Below are positions 1-10,600 of a DNA stretch of 45,043 nt, piece after piece. Positions within the stretch are counted from its first letter, which is position 1; the number at the start of each line of letters is the position of its first letter. Origin of the DNA: Acidobacteriota bacterium (lineage in GTDB: Bacteria; Acidobacteriota; Aminicenantia; S016-38); NCBI GenBank assembly GCA_015486055.1, contig WFSJ01000015.1, forward strand, positions 1-45,043, read 5' to 3'. The position numbers and the translations under genes are program-made. A model generated the notes under the pieces. That model saw only the letters and a list, made by a program, of their open reading frames with translations, had not been told where the DNA came from and did not search any database.

Positions 1-132
1 ATGCCAGGCGATAACCTCAACATAGAGGTTCAGCTTATAACCCCCATTGCCATGGAGAAGGGGCTCAGGTTTGCAATAAGGGAAGGAGGAAGAACAGTAG
101 GGGCAGGAACAGTAACAGAAATTCTGGAGTAA
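1..132 (+). CDS. tuf: Elongation factor Tu, C-terminal end (partial)
   Basis: The window opens inside a gene. The first 43 codons read in frame to a TAA and match the last part of EF-Tu domain 3, including the conserved MPGDN and [14 protein letters not shown] segments. EF-Tu is the GTPase that delivers aminoacyl-tRNA to the ribosome. The ATG at base 1 is the internal Met of MPGDN, not a start codon, so the 5' part lies outside the window. The neighbours (rpmG, tRNA-Trp, secE, nusG) are the classic tufB context, which supports the call. Confidence 0.96.
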   Translation: MPGDNLNIEVQLITPIAMEKGLRFAIREGGRTVGAGTVTEILE

Positions 133-135
133 AAA

Positions 136-297
136 ATGGCAAAAGAGGTGAGGGTTATAGTTACACTTCAATGTACAGAATGTAAGAGCAGGAATTACAC
201 CACCGTAAAGAATAGAAGGAATACGCCGGATAGACTACAACTTAGGAAATATTGTCCATTTTGCGGTAAACATACTATTCACAAGGAGATAAAATAA
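136..297 (+). CDS. rpmG: 50S ribosomal protein L33
   Basis: This 53-residue protein is structural in the large ribosomal subunit. It begins [16 protein letters not shown] and ends [16 protein letters not shown], the standard L33 pattern. Two CxxC pairs (Cys14/17 and Cys40/43) mark it as the zinc-binding form of L33. The start lies 3 nt after the tuf stop, with the tail of tuf (ctggag) acting as a weak ribosome site. It is the usual gene between tuf and tRNA-Trp/secE. Confidence 0.96.
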   Translation: MAKEVRVIVTLQCTECKSRNYTTVKNRRNTPDRLQLRKYCPFCGKHTIHKEIK

Positions 298-299
298 GC

Positions 300-376
300 A
301 GGCCAGTAGCTCAATTTGGTAGAGCACCGGTCTCCAAAATCGGTGGCTGGGGGTTCAAGTCCCTCCTGGCCTGCCA
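300..376 (+). tRNA. trnW: tRNA-Trp (anticodon CCA)
   Basis: A full cloverleaf can be folded. The acceptor arms aggccag/ctggcct are fully paired, the D stem is gctc/gagc, and the anticodon stem ccggt/atcgg encloses the loop ctCCAaa. The T arm contains gttcaagtc. The 3' CCA is encoded at 374-376 after a G discriminator base. The CCA anticodon reads UGG (Trp). It sits 2 nt after rpmG and 11 nt before secE, so it is probably cut out of the tuf-secE-nusG transcript by RNase P and 3' nucleases. Confidence 0.96.
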
Positions 377-387
377 TATTTTTAAAG

Positions 388-654
388 ATGAAAAAGATTG
401 ATAGGACAAGAAGAAATCCAAAAGCTAATGCCAGTTTTGCAGATAAGGTAGTAACTTTTCCCAGAAGGTCTGGGGAATTTCTCAGAGATGTAAGGGCTGA
501 GATTAAAAAAGTTACATGGCCTTCAATGAAAGAAGTTGTCGGGAATACCATTGTTGTGCTTATATCTGTCATATTTTTCTCAATTTACCTTTATATATGG
601 GATGTAATTTTCGCCTGGCTAATAGAGACAATAAGAGTGAGTTTCGGAGGCTAA
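388..654 (+). CDS. secE: Preprotein translocase subunit SecE
   Basis: SecE clamps the SecY channel in the inner membrane. This 88-residue form has the conserved amphipathic stretch FLRDVRAEIKKVTWPSMKEV (about residues 32-51), followed by one membrane helix (about 53-82), as in the short SecE of most bacteria. I chose the ATG at 388, which gives the conventional length. The reading frame stays open upstream to 316, but that extension would lie inside tRNA-Trp. The ribosome site is weak (taaag). nusG follows after 6 nt. Confidence 0.93.
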   Translation: MKKIDRTRRNPKANASFADKVVTFPRRSGEFLRDVRAEIKKVTWPSMKEVVGNTIVVLISVIFFSIYLYIWDVIFAWLIETIRVSFGG

Positions 655-660
655 CAGGGA

Positions 661-1200
661 ATGAAGTGGTATGTAATCCACACATATACTGGCTTTGAAG
701 AAGTTGTTGCAAAACAGATAAGGCAGAGGGTGGAAAAGGAAGGTTTAGAGGAAAAGCTGGGGGGAATAATAATCCCTAAGGAAACCGTTATAGAAATAAA
801 GAATGGAAAGAAGTTAATAAGTTCGAAGAATCCTTATCCTGGGTATGTTTTCATTCAACTTGATCTTCAGGATAAGGAAAATGGAGATAAACTTTGGTTC
901 ACGGTCAGGACAACTCCCAGGGTAACAGGTTTTCTCGGGACGAGAACGAGTCCCAAGCCTGTCTCCGACGAGGAAGTGGAAAGGATTAAGGAAAGGATGG
1001 TAGAAAGTAAGGATAAGCCGAAACACAAACAGACTTTCCAGAAGGGAGATGCTATAAAGATAATAGATGGGCCCTTCTATAATTTTACAGGAGTTGTGGA
1101 AGAAATTGACCCCAACAAACAGATGTTAAAAGTAATGGTTACAATTTTTGGGAGGCAAACCCCTGTGGAGTTAAATTTCTCCCAGGTGGAAAAGCTTTAA
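661..1200 (+). CDS. nusG: Transcription termination/antitermination protein NusG
   Basis: NusG binds the RNA polymerase clamp and couples elongation to Rho or the ribosome. The 179-residue protein starts [14 protein letters not shown], the conserved NGN-domain opening. It carries the PGYVFI and [12 protein letters not shown] segments and ends in a KOW domain ([21 protein letters not shown], about 122-142). Length and domain order are normal. It lies between secE and rplK as in most bacteria. Confidence 0.97.
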   Translation: MKWYVIHTYTGFEEVVAKQIRQRVEKEGLEEKLGGIIIPKETVIEIKNGKKLISSKNPYPGYVFIQLDLQDKENGDKLWFTVRTTPRVTGFLGTRTSPKPVSDEEVERIKERMVESKDKPKHKQTFQKGDAIKIIDGPFYNFTGVVEEIDPNKQMLKVMVTIFGRQTPVELNFSQVEKL

Positions 1201-1210
1201 GGAGGAACAA

Positions 1211-1660
1211 ATGGCTATAGCAAAGAAAAGGAAGAAGAAGATCAAGGTCACCTTCAGGCTTCAGATCCCTGCTGGTCAGGCAACTCCATCCCCTCCTGTG
1301 GGTCCGGCTCTGGGTCAGCATGGGGTAGCCATAATGGAGTTTGTAAAGCAGTTTAACGATGCCACTGGGAGGATGGAACCAGGTATGATAATCCCTGTTG
1401 AAATAACAGTTTATGAGGATAGGAGTTTTGACTTTATACTAAAAACACCCCCTGCTTCTTATCTCATAAAGAAGACGATCGGCATAGTAAAGGGTTCAGG
1501 AGAACCGAACAAAACTAAAGTCGGGAAATTGACAAGGAAACAGGTGGAGGAAATCGCAAAAATAAAGCTACCTGACCTTAACTGTTACACTTTAAAGGAA
1601 GCGGTTAAAATGGTTGAGGGCACTGCAAAAAATATGGGAGTAGAGGTGGAAAATGATTAA
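1211..1660 (+). CDS. rplK: 50S ribosomal protein L11
   Basis: L11 is part of the GTPase-associated centre and binds 23S rRNA. The 149 residues carry the proline-rich N-terminal signature ([21 protein letters not shown]) and the rRNA-binding C-terminal domain. A clear ggagg lies 6 nt before the ATG. The 3' end overlaps rplA by 8 nt, suggesting coupled translation. The N-terminus has an extra run of lysines ([12 protein letters not shown]), slightly longer than typical. Confidence 0.97.
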   Translation: MAIAKKRKKKIKVTFRLQIPAGQATPSPPVGPALGQHGVAIMEFVKQFNDATGRMEPGMIIPVEITVYEDRSFDFILKTPPASYLIKKTIGIVKGSGEPNKTKVGKLTRKQVEEIAKIKLPDLNCYTLKEAVKMVEGTAKNMGVEVEND

Positions 1661-2348
1661 GAGAGGGAAAAAATACATTGAGGCAAAAAGAAAGGTAGAA
1701 AACAGGGCTTATAGTCTTGATGAGGCAGTTTCCATTGTCAAGGAAAACGATTACACAAAATTTACGGGTTCAGTTGAAATTTCAATGAAGCTCGGGGTGG
1801 ACCCAAAAAAAGCAGATCAGATGGTAAGAGGAACACTTATTCTTCCTCATGGGACAGGGAAAACAAAAAGAGTTCTTGTAATTGCTTCAGGAGAAAAGAT
1901 AAAGGAAGCCGAAGAAGCAGGGGCAGATTATGCAGGGGGCGAAGATATTGTTAAGAAGATAATGGAGGAAAAATGGATGGATTTCGATGCTGTTGTCGCC
2001 ACTCCTGATATGATGCGTCATATTGGAAAGCTTGGGAAAATTCTGGGACCCAGGGGGCTAATGCCTTCTCCTAAGGCAGGAACTGTTACCTTTGATGTGG
2101 CTAAAACTGTTAAGGAGATAAAAAAGGGAAAGGTTGAGTTTAAAGTGGATAAAACTGGTAATATTCATCTAATGGTAGGGAAAACAGACTTTTCAGAAGA
2201 GTATCTAAAGGAAAATATAAAAACACTACTTGACGCCGTAGTAAAAGCAAAACCTCCAGCTGCTAAGGGTAAATATCTAAAATCAGTTTATCTTAGCACT
2301 ACCATGGGGCCATCAATAAAGCTGAATCCCAATGAATTCGTAAGATAG
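1653..2348 (+). CDS. rplA: 50S ribosomal protein L1
   Basis: L1 forms the mobile L1 stalk at the ribosomal E site and commonly represses its own operon. The 231-residue sequence has normal length and the conserved central segment ([24 protein letters not shown], around residues 121-144) and C-terminal [13 protein letters not shown]. The ATG is inside the end of rplK, preceded by gtagaggtgg. No separate L1-binding leader is visible, because rplK and rplA overlap. Confidence 0.97.
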   Translation: MIKRGKKYIEAKRKVENRAYSLDEAVSIVKENDYTKFTGSVEISMKLGVDPKKADQMVRGTLILPHGTGKTKRVLVIASGEKIKEAEEAGADYAGGEDIVKKIMEEKWMDFDAVVATPDMMRHIGKLGKILGPRGLMPSPKAGTVTFDVAKTVKEIKKGKVEFKVDKTGNIHLMVGKTDFSEEYLKENIKTLLDAVVKAKPPAAKGKYLKSVYLSTTMGPSIKLNPNEFVR

Positions 2349-2357
2349 GGGGAAAAA

Positions 2358-2879
2358 ATGAGAAAAGAGGAAAAGATAGAAAAAGCGAGAGCCCTGAGGG
2401 AAATTTTCCAGAGTAACAGATATTTCATCTTTTTTGATTTTACAGGGATAAATGTTGCTCAGATAAGTAATCTGAGAAGAGGTCTCAGGGAAAATGGTTC
2501 AAGTATCAGGGTGATTAAAAATAGGGTAGCAATGAAAGCGATTAAGGGAACTCCTGTAGAGGAAGGTAAAGAATGGTTTCAGGGTCCTACAGCCATTGCC
2601 TTTGCTAAGGATGATGTAGGAAGGACAATAAGAGAATTGGTGAACTTTTCAAAGGAGACCCCGCTCAAATTTAAAGGTTTCATTCTTGAAGGGAAGAAAA
2701 TGGAAGCCGACATGGCTGAAGAACTCGGCGCTCTTCCTACGAGGGAAGAACTCCTCTCTAAATTTGCATCAGGAATGGCTGCACCTTTAATTCAGTTTGG
2801 AAGGGCTTTATCTATGCCTATTGTATTGATGGGCAATGCCATTAATGAAATTAAGAGAAAAAAAGAAAAAGGAGAATAA
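2358..2879 (+). CDS. rplJ: 50S ribosomal protein L10
   Basis: L10 anchors L7/L12 dimers on the ribosomal stalk. The 173 residues show the conserved N-terminal fold (FFDFTGINVAQISNLRRGLR) and IKNRVAMKAI. The C-terminal helix, which binds the L12 N-termini, ends lysine-rich. The gene starts 9 nt after rplA with gggggaaaaa upstream. The short spacer leaves no room for the long L10 leader of enterobacteria, so control by an L10-L12 leader structure is unlikely at this position. Confidence 0.96.
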   Translation: MRKEEKIEKARALREIFQSNRYFIFFDFTGINVAQISNLRRGLRENGSSIRVIKNRVAMKAIKGTPVEEGKEWFQGPTAIAFAKDDVGRTIRELVNFSKETPLKFKGFILEGKKMEADMAEELGALPTREELLSKFASGMAAPLIQFGRALSMPIVLMGNAINEIKRKKEKGE

Positions 2880-2893
2880 ATAGGAGGTAAGAA

Positions 2894-3280
2894 ATGGCAG
2901 AGATAACAAAGGAAGATTTTTTTAAGCATCTGGACAACCTTACAGTTTTGGAACTTGTAGAATACCTTAAGGAATTTGAGAATCGTTATGGGATAAATCC
3001 CATGGAGATGGCAACTGCTCCTGTTGCCGCTGCAGCTCCTGGGGCTGCACAGGCAGAGGCTGAGGAAAAGACAGAGTTTGATGTAGTCCTCAAGGAGATC
3101 GGTTCCCAGAAAATTAAGGTTATCAAGGTTGTTCGGGAGTTAACCAATCTCGGGCTTAAGGAGGCGAAAGCCTTAGTTGAATCAGCTCCAACTACGGTAA
3201 AAGAGGGTCTTCCCAAGGAAGAAGCCGAAGGAATCAAGGCGAAATTTGAGGAAGTTGGAGCCAGTGTGGAGATAAAATAG
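2894..3280 (+). CDS. rplL: 50S ribosomal protein L7/L12
   Basis: The flexible stalk protein that recruits translational GTPases. The 128 residues comprise an N-terminal dimerisation domain, an Ala/Pro-rich hinge ([15 protein letters not shown], about 44-58) and the globular C-terminal domain (EKTEFDVVL... [19 protein letters not shown]). A strong aggagg precedes the ATG. It is 19 nt upstream of rpoB, so the standard rplJL-rpoBC transcript is expected. Confidence 0.97.
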   Translation: MAEITKEDFFKHLDNLTVLELVEYLKEFENRYGINPMEMATAPVAAAAPGAAQAEAEEKTEFDVVLKEIGSQKIKVIKVVRELTNLGLKEAKALVESAPTTVKEGLPKEEAEGIKAKFEEVGASVEIK

Positions 3281-3299
3281 GAGGATTGAAGGGTAAAAT

Positions 3300-6200
3300 A
3301 TGAAGGAACTTTATAGAGAGCGGAAAAGCTTTTCCAAGATAAAGGTTTTCCTGGACATACCTGACCTGGTAGAAGTTCAGAAAAAGTCTTATTCTCAATT
3401 TCTACAGATGGAACTTCTCCCCGAAGAAAGAAAAGACGCTGGTATACAAGCAGCATTCAAATCTATTTTCCCCCTTTCTGACCAGAAAGGGAATGTAAAA
3501 ATATTCTTTGACAGTTATACAATTGGAGATTGGAATTGCAGTTGTGGCAAACTTAAAGGAGTTGAGTATTCAAGAGCTGTATGCAAAAAATGTGGGGCCT
3601 TCTTTCCACCTGGAACAAAACCCGGTCCTGACGCCGTTTGTCCATCCTGTGGGGCAAAAGGGACAGCAGAGATAAGGGTATGTCCACACTGCGGTGATAC
3701 AGTAAAACTTAGGGTTCTACACTCGCCTGAAGTATGCAAAGAAAAGGGATACACCTATAGTGCTCCTTTGAATGTCAAGTTTAAGATAGCAATCTATGAA
3801 AAGGAGAGAGGAAAAAGGGAAAAGAGAGTCAAGGAAATCAAAGAAGGAGAGGTGTACTTCGGAGAGGTTCCGCTTATGACAGAAAATGGAACCTTCGTTA
3901 TAAACGGCACCGAGAGAGTCATAGTTAGCCAACTCCAGCGCTCATCAGGGGTATACTTTGTTGAGAGAAAGAAGGAAAGAGGAATAATAACGGCAGAGAT
4001 AGTACCTGATAGGGGAGAAAGAGTGGAAATAAAATACGACACCAAGGGAATACTTTATTCGTTTATTTCAAAGAAGAGGATCCCTGTCACAACCTTTCTA
4101 AGAGCTTTAGGTCTCAGCAAAACATCCGACATAATAAAGAAGTTTTATACAATTTACACGGTTAACTTCAAGGATGGGAAACTATATTGGAAGCTCAGCG
4201 GGAATCTTATAGGTAAAAAGCTCGGAGAGGATTTCTACGATAAGGATAATGAACTTATAGCCCCTAAAGGCTCTGTCCTTAGCTCCAACATGATAGAAAA
4301 AGCACTCAAGCACGGGATAAAGGAAGTTTACCTGTCAGATGAGGAATTTGAAGGGGCCTTTCTCTCCGAGAATATAAGTGTTGGAAGTGAGGAAGAGGGT
4401 AAGGAAGGAAAAATCAATGCGAATTCTGAGATTGACGAGGGAATTTACACTCTCCTTAAAAACAGAAAGAAGTCATTTGAGGTTTTCTTCCCTTATAAGG
4501 ACGAGATGGACCATCTTGTTTCCACAACCCTGAGCAAAGATAAGACCTTTGATAGGCTCAGCGCTTACATAGAGTTATTCAGGAGACTTCGTCCAGGAGA
4601 AGCCCCAAGTAAAGAAAGCTCAAGGGCTTATTTTCGTTCCTTATTCCTTGATCCTCAGAGATTTCATTTTCAGAAGGTTGGAAAATACAAGGTGAATATA
4701 AGACTTGGGGTTAATTCCCCACTTGATGATCCTCTTTTGAGCCTTGATGATTATGTTTCAATAATAAAATATCTACTAAAGCTACGTCAGAGAAAAGGCC
4801 GCTGGGATTCTACTTATTACCTTGACGATATAGACAGTCTCGCCAATAGGAGGGTGAGACCGGTAGGAGAACAGGTTGAGAATGCATTCAGGATGGGGCT
4901 CAAAAGGATGGAAAGAACTGTTGTGGATAAACTCACAACATTTCCGGATCCGCTTCAGATAACGCCTTCTGATGTTATAACCCCTCGTCCAGCGATGGCA
5001 TATCTTATGGATTATTTTACAACATCGCAGCTTTCCCAATTTATGGACCAGACCAACCCATTGAGCGAAATAACCCATAAGAGAAGACTTTCTGCCCTTG
5101 GGCCAGGGGGTCTTAAGCGAAAAACTTCTGGCTTTGAAGTGAGAGATGTCCATTCCTCTCATTATGGAAGAATATGTCCCATTGAAACCCCAGAAGGCCA
5201 GAATATAGGCCTTATAGTCTCTCTTACAACCTATGCAAGAGTGAACGAATATGGATTTATAGAGACTCCTTATAGAAAAGTGGAAAATGCAAGAATTGTC
5301 AATTATTATGAGATTACTTATCCAGGGAATTCTGATTTCAAAATAGGACAAAGGGTAAGGGAAGAAGAACTTACCTCTGTGGTTGAAGAACTTAAGGCCA
5401 AGGGAAAAACTCCTCCGATGTTCAAACCATATCTTTTTTACCTTACTGTATGGGAGGAGAGGAAATACAACATAGCTCAGGCAAATGTGGAAATAGGCGA
5501 GGGGGGGGAGCTTCTTAACGAATATGTCAGTGGAAGAAGATTTGGGGAATTCAAGATAATAAAAAGGGAAGATGTGGATTTCGTTGATCTTGCTCCTGTC
5601 CAGATTGTCTCTGTTGCTGCTTCTCTTATACCATTTCTTGAGCACGACGATGCCAACCGTGCCCTTATGGGCTCAAATATGCAACGTCAAGCTGTTCCTC
5701 TTATAAGGCCAGCAGCCCCTATAGTGGGAACAGGAATGGAAAAAATTGTCGGTAGAGATTCGGGAGCAATCATGTTAGCTAAAAGGAGTGGGATTGTTGA
5801 ACATGTAGACGGGGAGAGAATAGTAGTAAGAGTTACAGGTAAAGAGGTTGGAAAGCATGAGATAGGAGCAGATCTTTACACCCTACGGAAATATGAGAGG
5901 TCTAATTCAAAGACCACAATAAACCAAAAACCAATAGTTAAGAGGGGACAATTCGTCAGGAGAGGGCAGGTAATAGCGGATGGACCTGCCACTCACCAAG
6001 GTGAGCTTGCCCTTGGAAGGAATGTGCTTGTTGCTTTTATGTCTTGGAGAGGATACAACTACGAGGATGCGATAATAATAAGCGAGAGACTTGTAAAGGA
6101 AGATGTTTATACATCGGTTCACATAGAAGAATTTTCAATAGAAGCCAGGGATACAAAACTTGGAGCAGAAGAATTCACAAGGGAAATTCCCGGAGTTTCG

Positions 6201-7595
6201 GAATCCCGCCTCAAGAATCTGGACCCTTCGGGAATCATAAGAATCGGAACTGAAGTTAGGCCAGGAGATATCCTTGTTGGGAAGGTGGCACCAAAAGAGG
6301 AAACCCAGCTCAGCCCTGAGGAGAAGCTCATAATAGCTATATTCGGAGAGAAAGCCCTTGACAAAAAAGATGAGTCCTTGAAATGTCCTCCTGGAACAGA
6401 GGGTGTTGTAATAAATGTTAAGTTATTCACAAGAAGAGGTGGAGAAAAGGACGAGAGGGCCAAGATAATAGAGGAAGAAGAGATAAAGAGGCTCAAGAAA
6501 AATCTCAATGATGAGATTAAAATTCTTCAGCTTGAGAAAGAAAGAAGGGTGAAGGAAATAATAAAAGGGGAGGAAATTCAAGCAAATCTTATTGATGCGT
6601 CCACAGGGAAAACTCTTCTTGAAAGGGGAACAAAACTTGAAGGAGAAATACTAGAGAAGCTCCCCTTCTATTACATAAATAAGCTTAAACTCAAGTCAAA
6701 TCCAGAAAGAGACAAGATAATAAACCTCATAGAGGAAAAAGCAGAAAGACAGGTGATCGGACTTAAAGAAATTCTGGAGAAGAAAATAAGATTAATAAAG
6801 GCAGGCGAAGATCTTCCCGCAGGGGTAAGGAAAGTAGCAAAAGTATATATAGCATCAAAAAAGAAAATTCAGATCGGTGATAAAATGTCGGGTAGACATG
6901 GAAATAAAGGTGTAGTTTCAGTTATACTTCCTGAAGAAGATATGCCGTTTCTTCCTGATGGGAGCCCTGTGGATGTTGTGCTTAATCCTCTTGGAGTGCC
7001 TTCAAGGATGAATGTCGGACAAATTCTTGAGACCCATCTGGGCTGGGCAGCTAAAACTCTTGGGATTTATGTATCTACTCCTGTTTTTGACGGTGCTTCA
7101 GAGGATGAAATAAGAGATATGTTAAGGGAGGCAGGACTTCCAGAAGATGGCAAAGTACAGCTCAGAGATGGAAGAACAGGGGAAAATTTCATGGAGAAGG
7201 CAACGGTAGGGATGATGTACATGATGAAGCTTAACCATCTTGTTGATGATAAAATACACGCTCGTTCTACTGGTCCCTATGCTCTTGTTACACGCCAGCC
7301 CTTAGGGGGAAAAGCGAGATTCGGTGGCCAGAGACTCGGGGAAATGGAAGTTTGGGCCCTTGAAGCCTATGGTGCAGCTTTTGCTCTTCATGAGATGCTT
7401 ACAGCTAAATCTGATGATGTGAATGGAAGAGAAAAGCTTTACGAAGGAATAATAAATGGCACTCTTATGTTTACCCCAGGTCTTCCCTCATCTGTTAATG
7501 TGATCGTAAGAGAACTTCAGTCCCTAGGCGTGGATGTGGACCTTCTTTCCTTAGGGAAAAGGAGAAGGAGAAGAAGATTGAACATAAAGTTTTAA
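3300..7595 (+). CDS. rpoB: RNA polymerase beta subunit with a zinc-ribbon-like insertion
   Basis: The 1431-residue beta subunit of RNA polymerase. The rifampicin region is intact (SQFMDQTNPLSEITHKRRL, then SALGPGGL), with Asp, His and Ser at the usual resistance positions, so the sequence looks rifampicin-sensitive. The catalytic-domain segment GDKMSGRHGNKGVVS and the C-terminal GGQRLGEMEVWALEAYGA are conserved. A charged Glu/Lys-rich stretch before GDKMSGRHG matches the flap-side insertion seen in many Gram-negatives. The oddity is an N-terminal insert at residues about 78-138 with eight cysteines (80, 82, 95, 98, 114, 117, 128, 131). It is placed before the universal GYTYSAPL segment, where the E. 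coli and Bacillus proteins have only a short link. The C-terminus ends in an arginine run. Confidence 0.97.
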   Translation: MKELYRERKSFSKIKVFLDIPDLVEVQKKSYSQFLQMELLPEERKDAGIQAAFKSIFPLSDQKGNVKIFFDSYTIGDWNCSCGKLKGVEYSRAVCKKCGAFFPPGTKPGPDAVCPSCGAKGTAEIRVCPHCGDTVKLRVLHSPEVCKEKGYTYSAPLNVKFKIAIYEKERGKREKRVKEIKEGEVYFGEVPLMTENGTFVINGTERVIVSQLQRSSGVYFVERKKERGIITAEIVPDRGERVEIKYDTKGILYSFISKKRIPVTTFLRALGLSKTSDIIKKFYTIYTVNFKDGKLYWKLSGNLIGKKLGEDFYDKDNELIAPKGSVLSSNMIEKALKHGIKEVYLSDEEFEGAFLSENISVGSEEEGKEGKINANSEIDEGIYTLLKNRKKSFEVFFPYKDEMDHLVSTTLSKDKTFDRLSAYIELFRRLRPGEAPSKESSRAYFRSLFLDPQRFHFQKVGKYKVNIRLGVNSPLDDPLLSLDDYVSIIKYLLKLRQRKGRWDSTYYLDDIDSLANRRVRPVGEQVENAFRMGLKRMERTVVDKLTTFPDPLQITPSDVITPRPAMAYLMDYFTTSQLSQFMDQTNPLSEITHKRRLSALGPGGLKRKTSGFEVRDVHSSHYGRICPIETPEGQNIGLIVSLTTYARVNEYGFIETPYRKVENARIVNYYEITYPGNSDFKIGQRVREEELTSVVEELKAKGKTPPMFKPYLFYLTVWEERKYNIAQANVEIGEGGELLNEYVSGRRFGEFKIIKREDVDFVDLAPVQIVSVAASLIPFLEHDDANRALMGSNMQRQAVPLIRPAAPIVGTGMEKIVGRDSGAIMLAKRSGIVEHVDGERIVVRVTGKEVGKHEIGADLYTLRKYERSNSKTTINQKPIVKRGQFVRRGQVIADGPATHQGELALGRNVLVAFMSWRGYNYEDAIIISERLVKEDVYTSVHIEEFSIEARDTKLGAEEFTREIPGVSESRLKNLDPSGIIRIGTEVRPGDILVGKVAPKEETQLSPEEKLIIAIFGEKALDKKDESLKCPPGTEGVVINVKLFTRRGGEKDERAKIIEEEEIKRLKKNLNDEIKILQLEKERRVKEIIKGEEIQANLIDASTGKTLLERGTKLEGEILEKLPFYYINKLKLKSNPERDKIINLIEEKAERQVIGLKEILEKKIRLIKAGEDLPAGVRKVAKVYIASKKKIQIGDKMSGRHGNKGVVSVILPEEDMPFLPDGSPVDVVLNPLGVPSRMNVGQILETHLGWAAKTLGIYVSTPVFDGASEDEIRDMLREAGLPEDGKVQLRDGRTGENFMEKATVGMMYMMKLNHLVDDKIHARSTGPYALVTRQPLGGKARFGGQRLGEMEVWALEAYGAAFALHEMLTAKSDDVNGREKLYEGIINGTLMFTPGLPSSVNVIVRELQSLGVDVDLLSLGKRRRRRRLNIKF

Positions 7596-7608
7596 AGGGA
7601 GGAAGGAT

Positions 7609-10600
7609 ATGAAGAAGGGCTTACAGCTCAGAGAAATGACAATAATGGATTTTGATGCTATGAGAGTGAGGTTGGCATCTCCTGAAGATATAAGGAACTG
7701 GTCCTATGGTGAGGTAAAGAAACCAGAGACAATAAATTACAGGACTCATAAGCCCGAGAGGGATGGGCTTTTCTGTGCAAGAATTTTCGGACCGATTCAG
7801 GACTACCAGTGTCTGTGTGGAAAATACAAGAAGAAAAAGGATAAGGGAACTATATGTGAGAAGTGCGGCGTTGAGGTCACAGTTAAGGAAGTGAGAAGGG
7901 AGAGAATTGGCCATATAGAACTTGCGTCTCCTGTTGCTCACATCTGGTATTATAAAGGACCTCCAAGTAGAATAGGCCTTATCCTTGGTATCCCAGGCAA
8001 GGAAATAGAAAGAATCGTTGTCTATGATAAATATGTAGTTCTTGATCCCGGAGACCCAAAGAAGACAGGGTTAAAATACAGACAAACACTCACAGAAGAA
8101 GAAGTTGAAAAACTCACTGAGTCTGGGGTTGATCCAGGTTCTTATAGATTAGGAATAGGAGCCGAGGCTTTGAAACAGCTTCTTTCCGAGGTGAATGTTG
8201 AAGAAGAGGCAGAAGAATTGAGGGAACTCATGCAGCGGGAAAAGAACCAGCAGAAACTCAAGAAGATATCCAAGAGGCTTGCTCTCATTAAGGGATTCAA
8301 AGAGAGTGGGGTAAGACCAGAATGGATGGTTATGGATGTTATTCCTGTGCTTCCTCCTGACCTTAGGCCCCTTGTGAAACTTGATGGGGGCAGATTTGGG
8401 AATGCGGACCTAAACGAACTCTACAAAAGAGTAATAAACAGGAACAACAGGCTCAAGAGAATGATAGATGCGAATTCTCCTGAACTAATTCTCAGAAATG
8501 AAAAAAGGCTTCTTCAACAGTCAGTTGATGCTCTTTTTGATAACTCAAAACTTGCGAGACCACAGACAAACCAGCACAGGAAACCCTTTAAGTCCTTGAG
8601 CGATAATCTAAGGGGAAAACAGGGAAGATTTCGTCAGAACCTACTGGGTAAAAGAGTTGACTTCTCGGGAAGATCAGTAATAGTTGTTGGTCCTGAACTT
8701 AAAATTCACCAGACAGGACTCCCTAAGAAAATGGCCCTTGAGCTTTTCAAGCCTTTTATAGCTCATAAGCTCGAGAAAGATGGCCTTGTGACAACTGTGA
8801 AAGTTGCAGAGGAATGGATAGAACAGGAAAGACCCGAGGTCTGGGATGCTCTTGATGAGGTTGTAAGAGAGCATCCTGTGCTTTTGAATAGGGCACCTAC
8901 CTTACATAGATTGGGCATTCAAGCCTTTGAACCGATTCTTATAGAAGGGAAAGCTATAAGGATTCATCCTCTCGTATGTCCTGCCTTTAATGCTGATTTT
9001 GATGGGGACCAGATGGCAGTTCATATCCCAATATCAATGGAGGCCCAGGCGGAATCACTTCTTCTTATGCTGTCTTCGAGGAATATTTTATCACCTGCCA
9101 ATGGGAAACCTCTTGCGACTCCTACTCAGGATATGGTTCTCGGGATAGCTTACCTTACCCTTGAAAAAGTGAATGCACAGGGAACAGGGAAAAGCTTTAA
9201 TTCAATGGATGAAGTTCTTCTTGCATACAGTCTGGGTAAAGTCCACCTTAATGCTGTAATAGAGCTTAGATACTCAGGGGAATTTCTTGACCTTACAGCC
9301 AATGTCGAGGATGCGCAGGATGTTCTAAATACAAGGCTACAGAAACTCAAAAATCAGCTGATTTCAACAACTGTTGGGAGGGTAATCTTCAATGATGCTA
9401 TGCCTTCAGAGCTTCCCTTCGTGAACGGATTTTTGAAAAAGAAAGGCATAGCGAATCTTATATACTACGCTTATCTACGCTTTGGCCTTGACTTTACAGT
9501 TGATCTTCTTGATAGATTAAAGGCTGTAGGTTTCAAATACGCAACAGTGAGCGGTATTTCTATAGGCATAGAGGACATAATTGTTCCGAAGGAAAAGGAG
9601 AAACTGGTTTCAAAGGCGCTGAAGGAAGTCATGAGGATAGACAATCAATATATGGAAGGGACTATAACAAAAGGGGAAAGGCTAAATAAGCTATCTGACA
9701 CATGGCACGAGGTTACAGAAAGAATAAGGAACAGAATGTTTGAGGCTATGGGAGAGGAAAGCAGGAAAGGGAAGATAAATCCTCTATATCTTATGTCTGA
9801 GACAGGTGCAAGGGGAAGTAAGGATCAGATAAGTCAGCTTGCAGGAATAAGGGGTCTTATGGCAAAGCCATCAGGGGAAGTAATTGAAACACCAATCACG
9901 AGCAATTTTAGAGAGGGACTTTCAGTTGCGCAGTACTTTATATCAACTCATGGAGCGAGGAAGGGACTTGCTGATACAGCTTTGAAAACTTCCAAATCGG
10001 GCTATCTTACCAGAAGAGTTGTTGATGTTGCCCAGGATATCACCATAACAACAGAAGATTGCGGAACAATAAATGGGATTGAGCTAACCGATATAGAAGA
10101 GAACGGAAAGATAATAGAGCCATTAGAAGACCGGATTCTGGGAAGGATATCCATGGAGGAAATAAAGGACCCTGAGACAGGGGAAATACTGGTAAAAGAG
10201 GGTGAGGAAATAGATGAGGCTAAAGCCAGGAGAATAGTTAATGCTGGGATAGAAAGAGTGCGGGTAAGAACAGTTCTGACCTGTGAGGCTGAAGATGGAA
10301 TATGTCAGAAATGTTATGGAAGAAATATGGCTACGAGCAAAATGGTAGAACTCGGCGAAGCGGTAGGAATAATAGCTGCTCAATCTATAGGGGAACCGGG
10401 AACTCAATTGACCATGAGGACCTTTCATACAGGTGGTATAGCTAAGAAAGGCGAGGGACAGAATACTCATGTTGCAAAGATAGACGGAATAGTCAAATTC
10501 CAGGACCTCAAGACTGTTGTAGACCCTGATGGAAATCCCATTGTTGTAACTAGGCTTGGAAAGATAATACTCCTTGACTATAAAGGCAGAGAAAGGGTGC

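Noticed and set aside
316-387. Upstream extension of secE
   Set aside because: It would be translated from inside the tRNA-Trp gene; the ATG at 388 gives the normal SecE length.
4782-5645. Long open frame (287 codons) on the minus strand inside rpoB
   Set aside because: It lies opposite conserved rpoB coding sequence, has no recognisable domain or ribosome site, and has the odd Tyr/Phe/Arg composition expected from the antisense of this codon usage.
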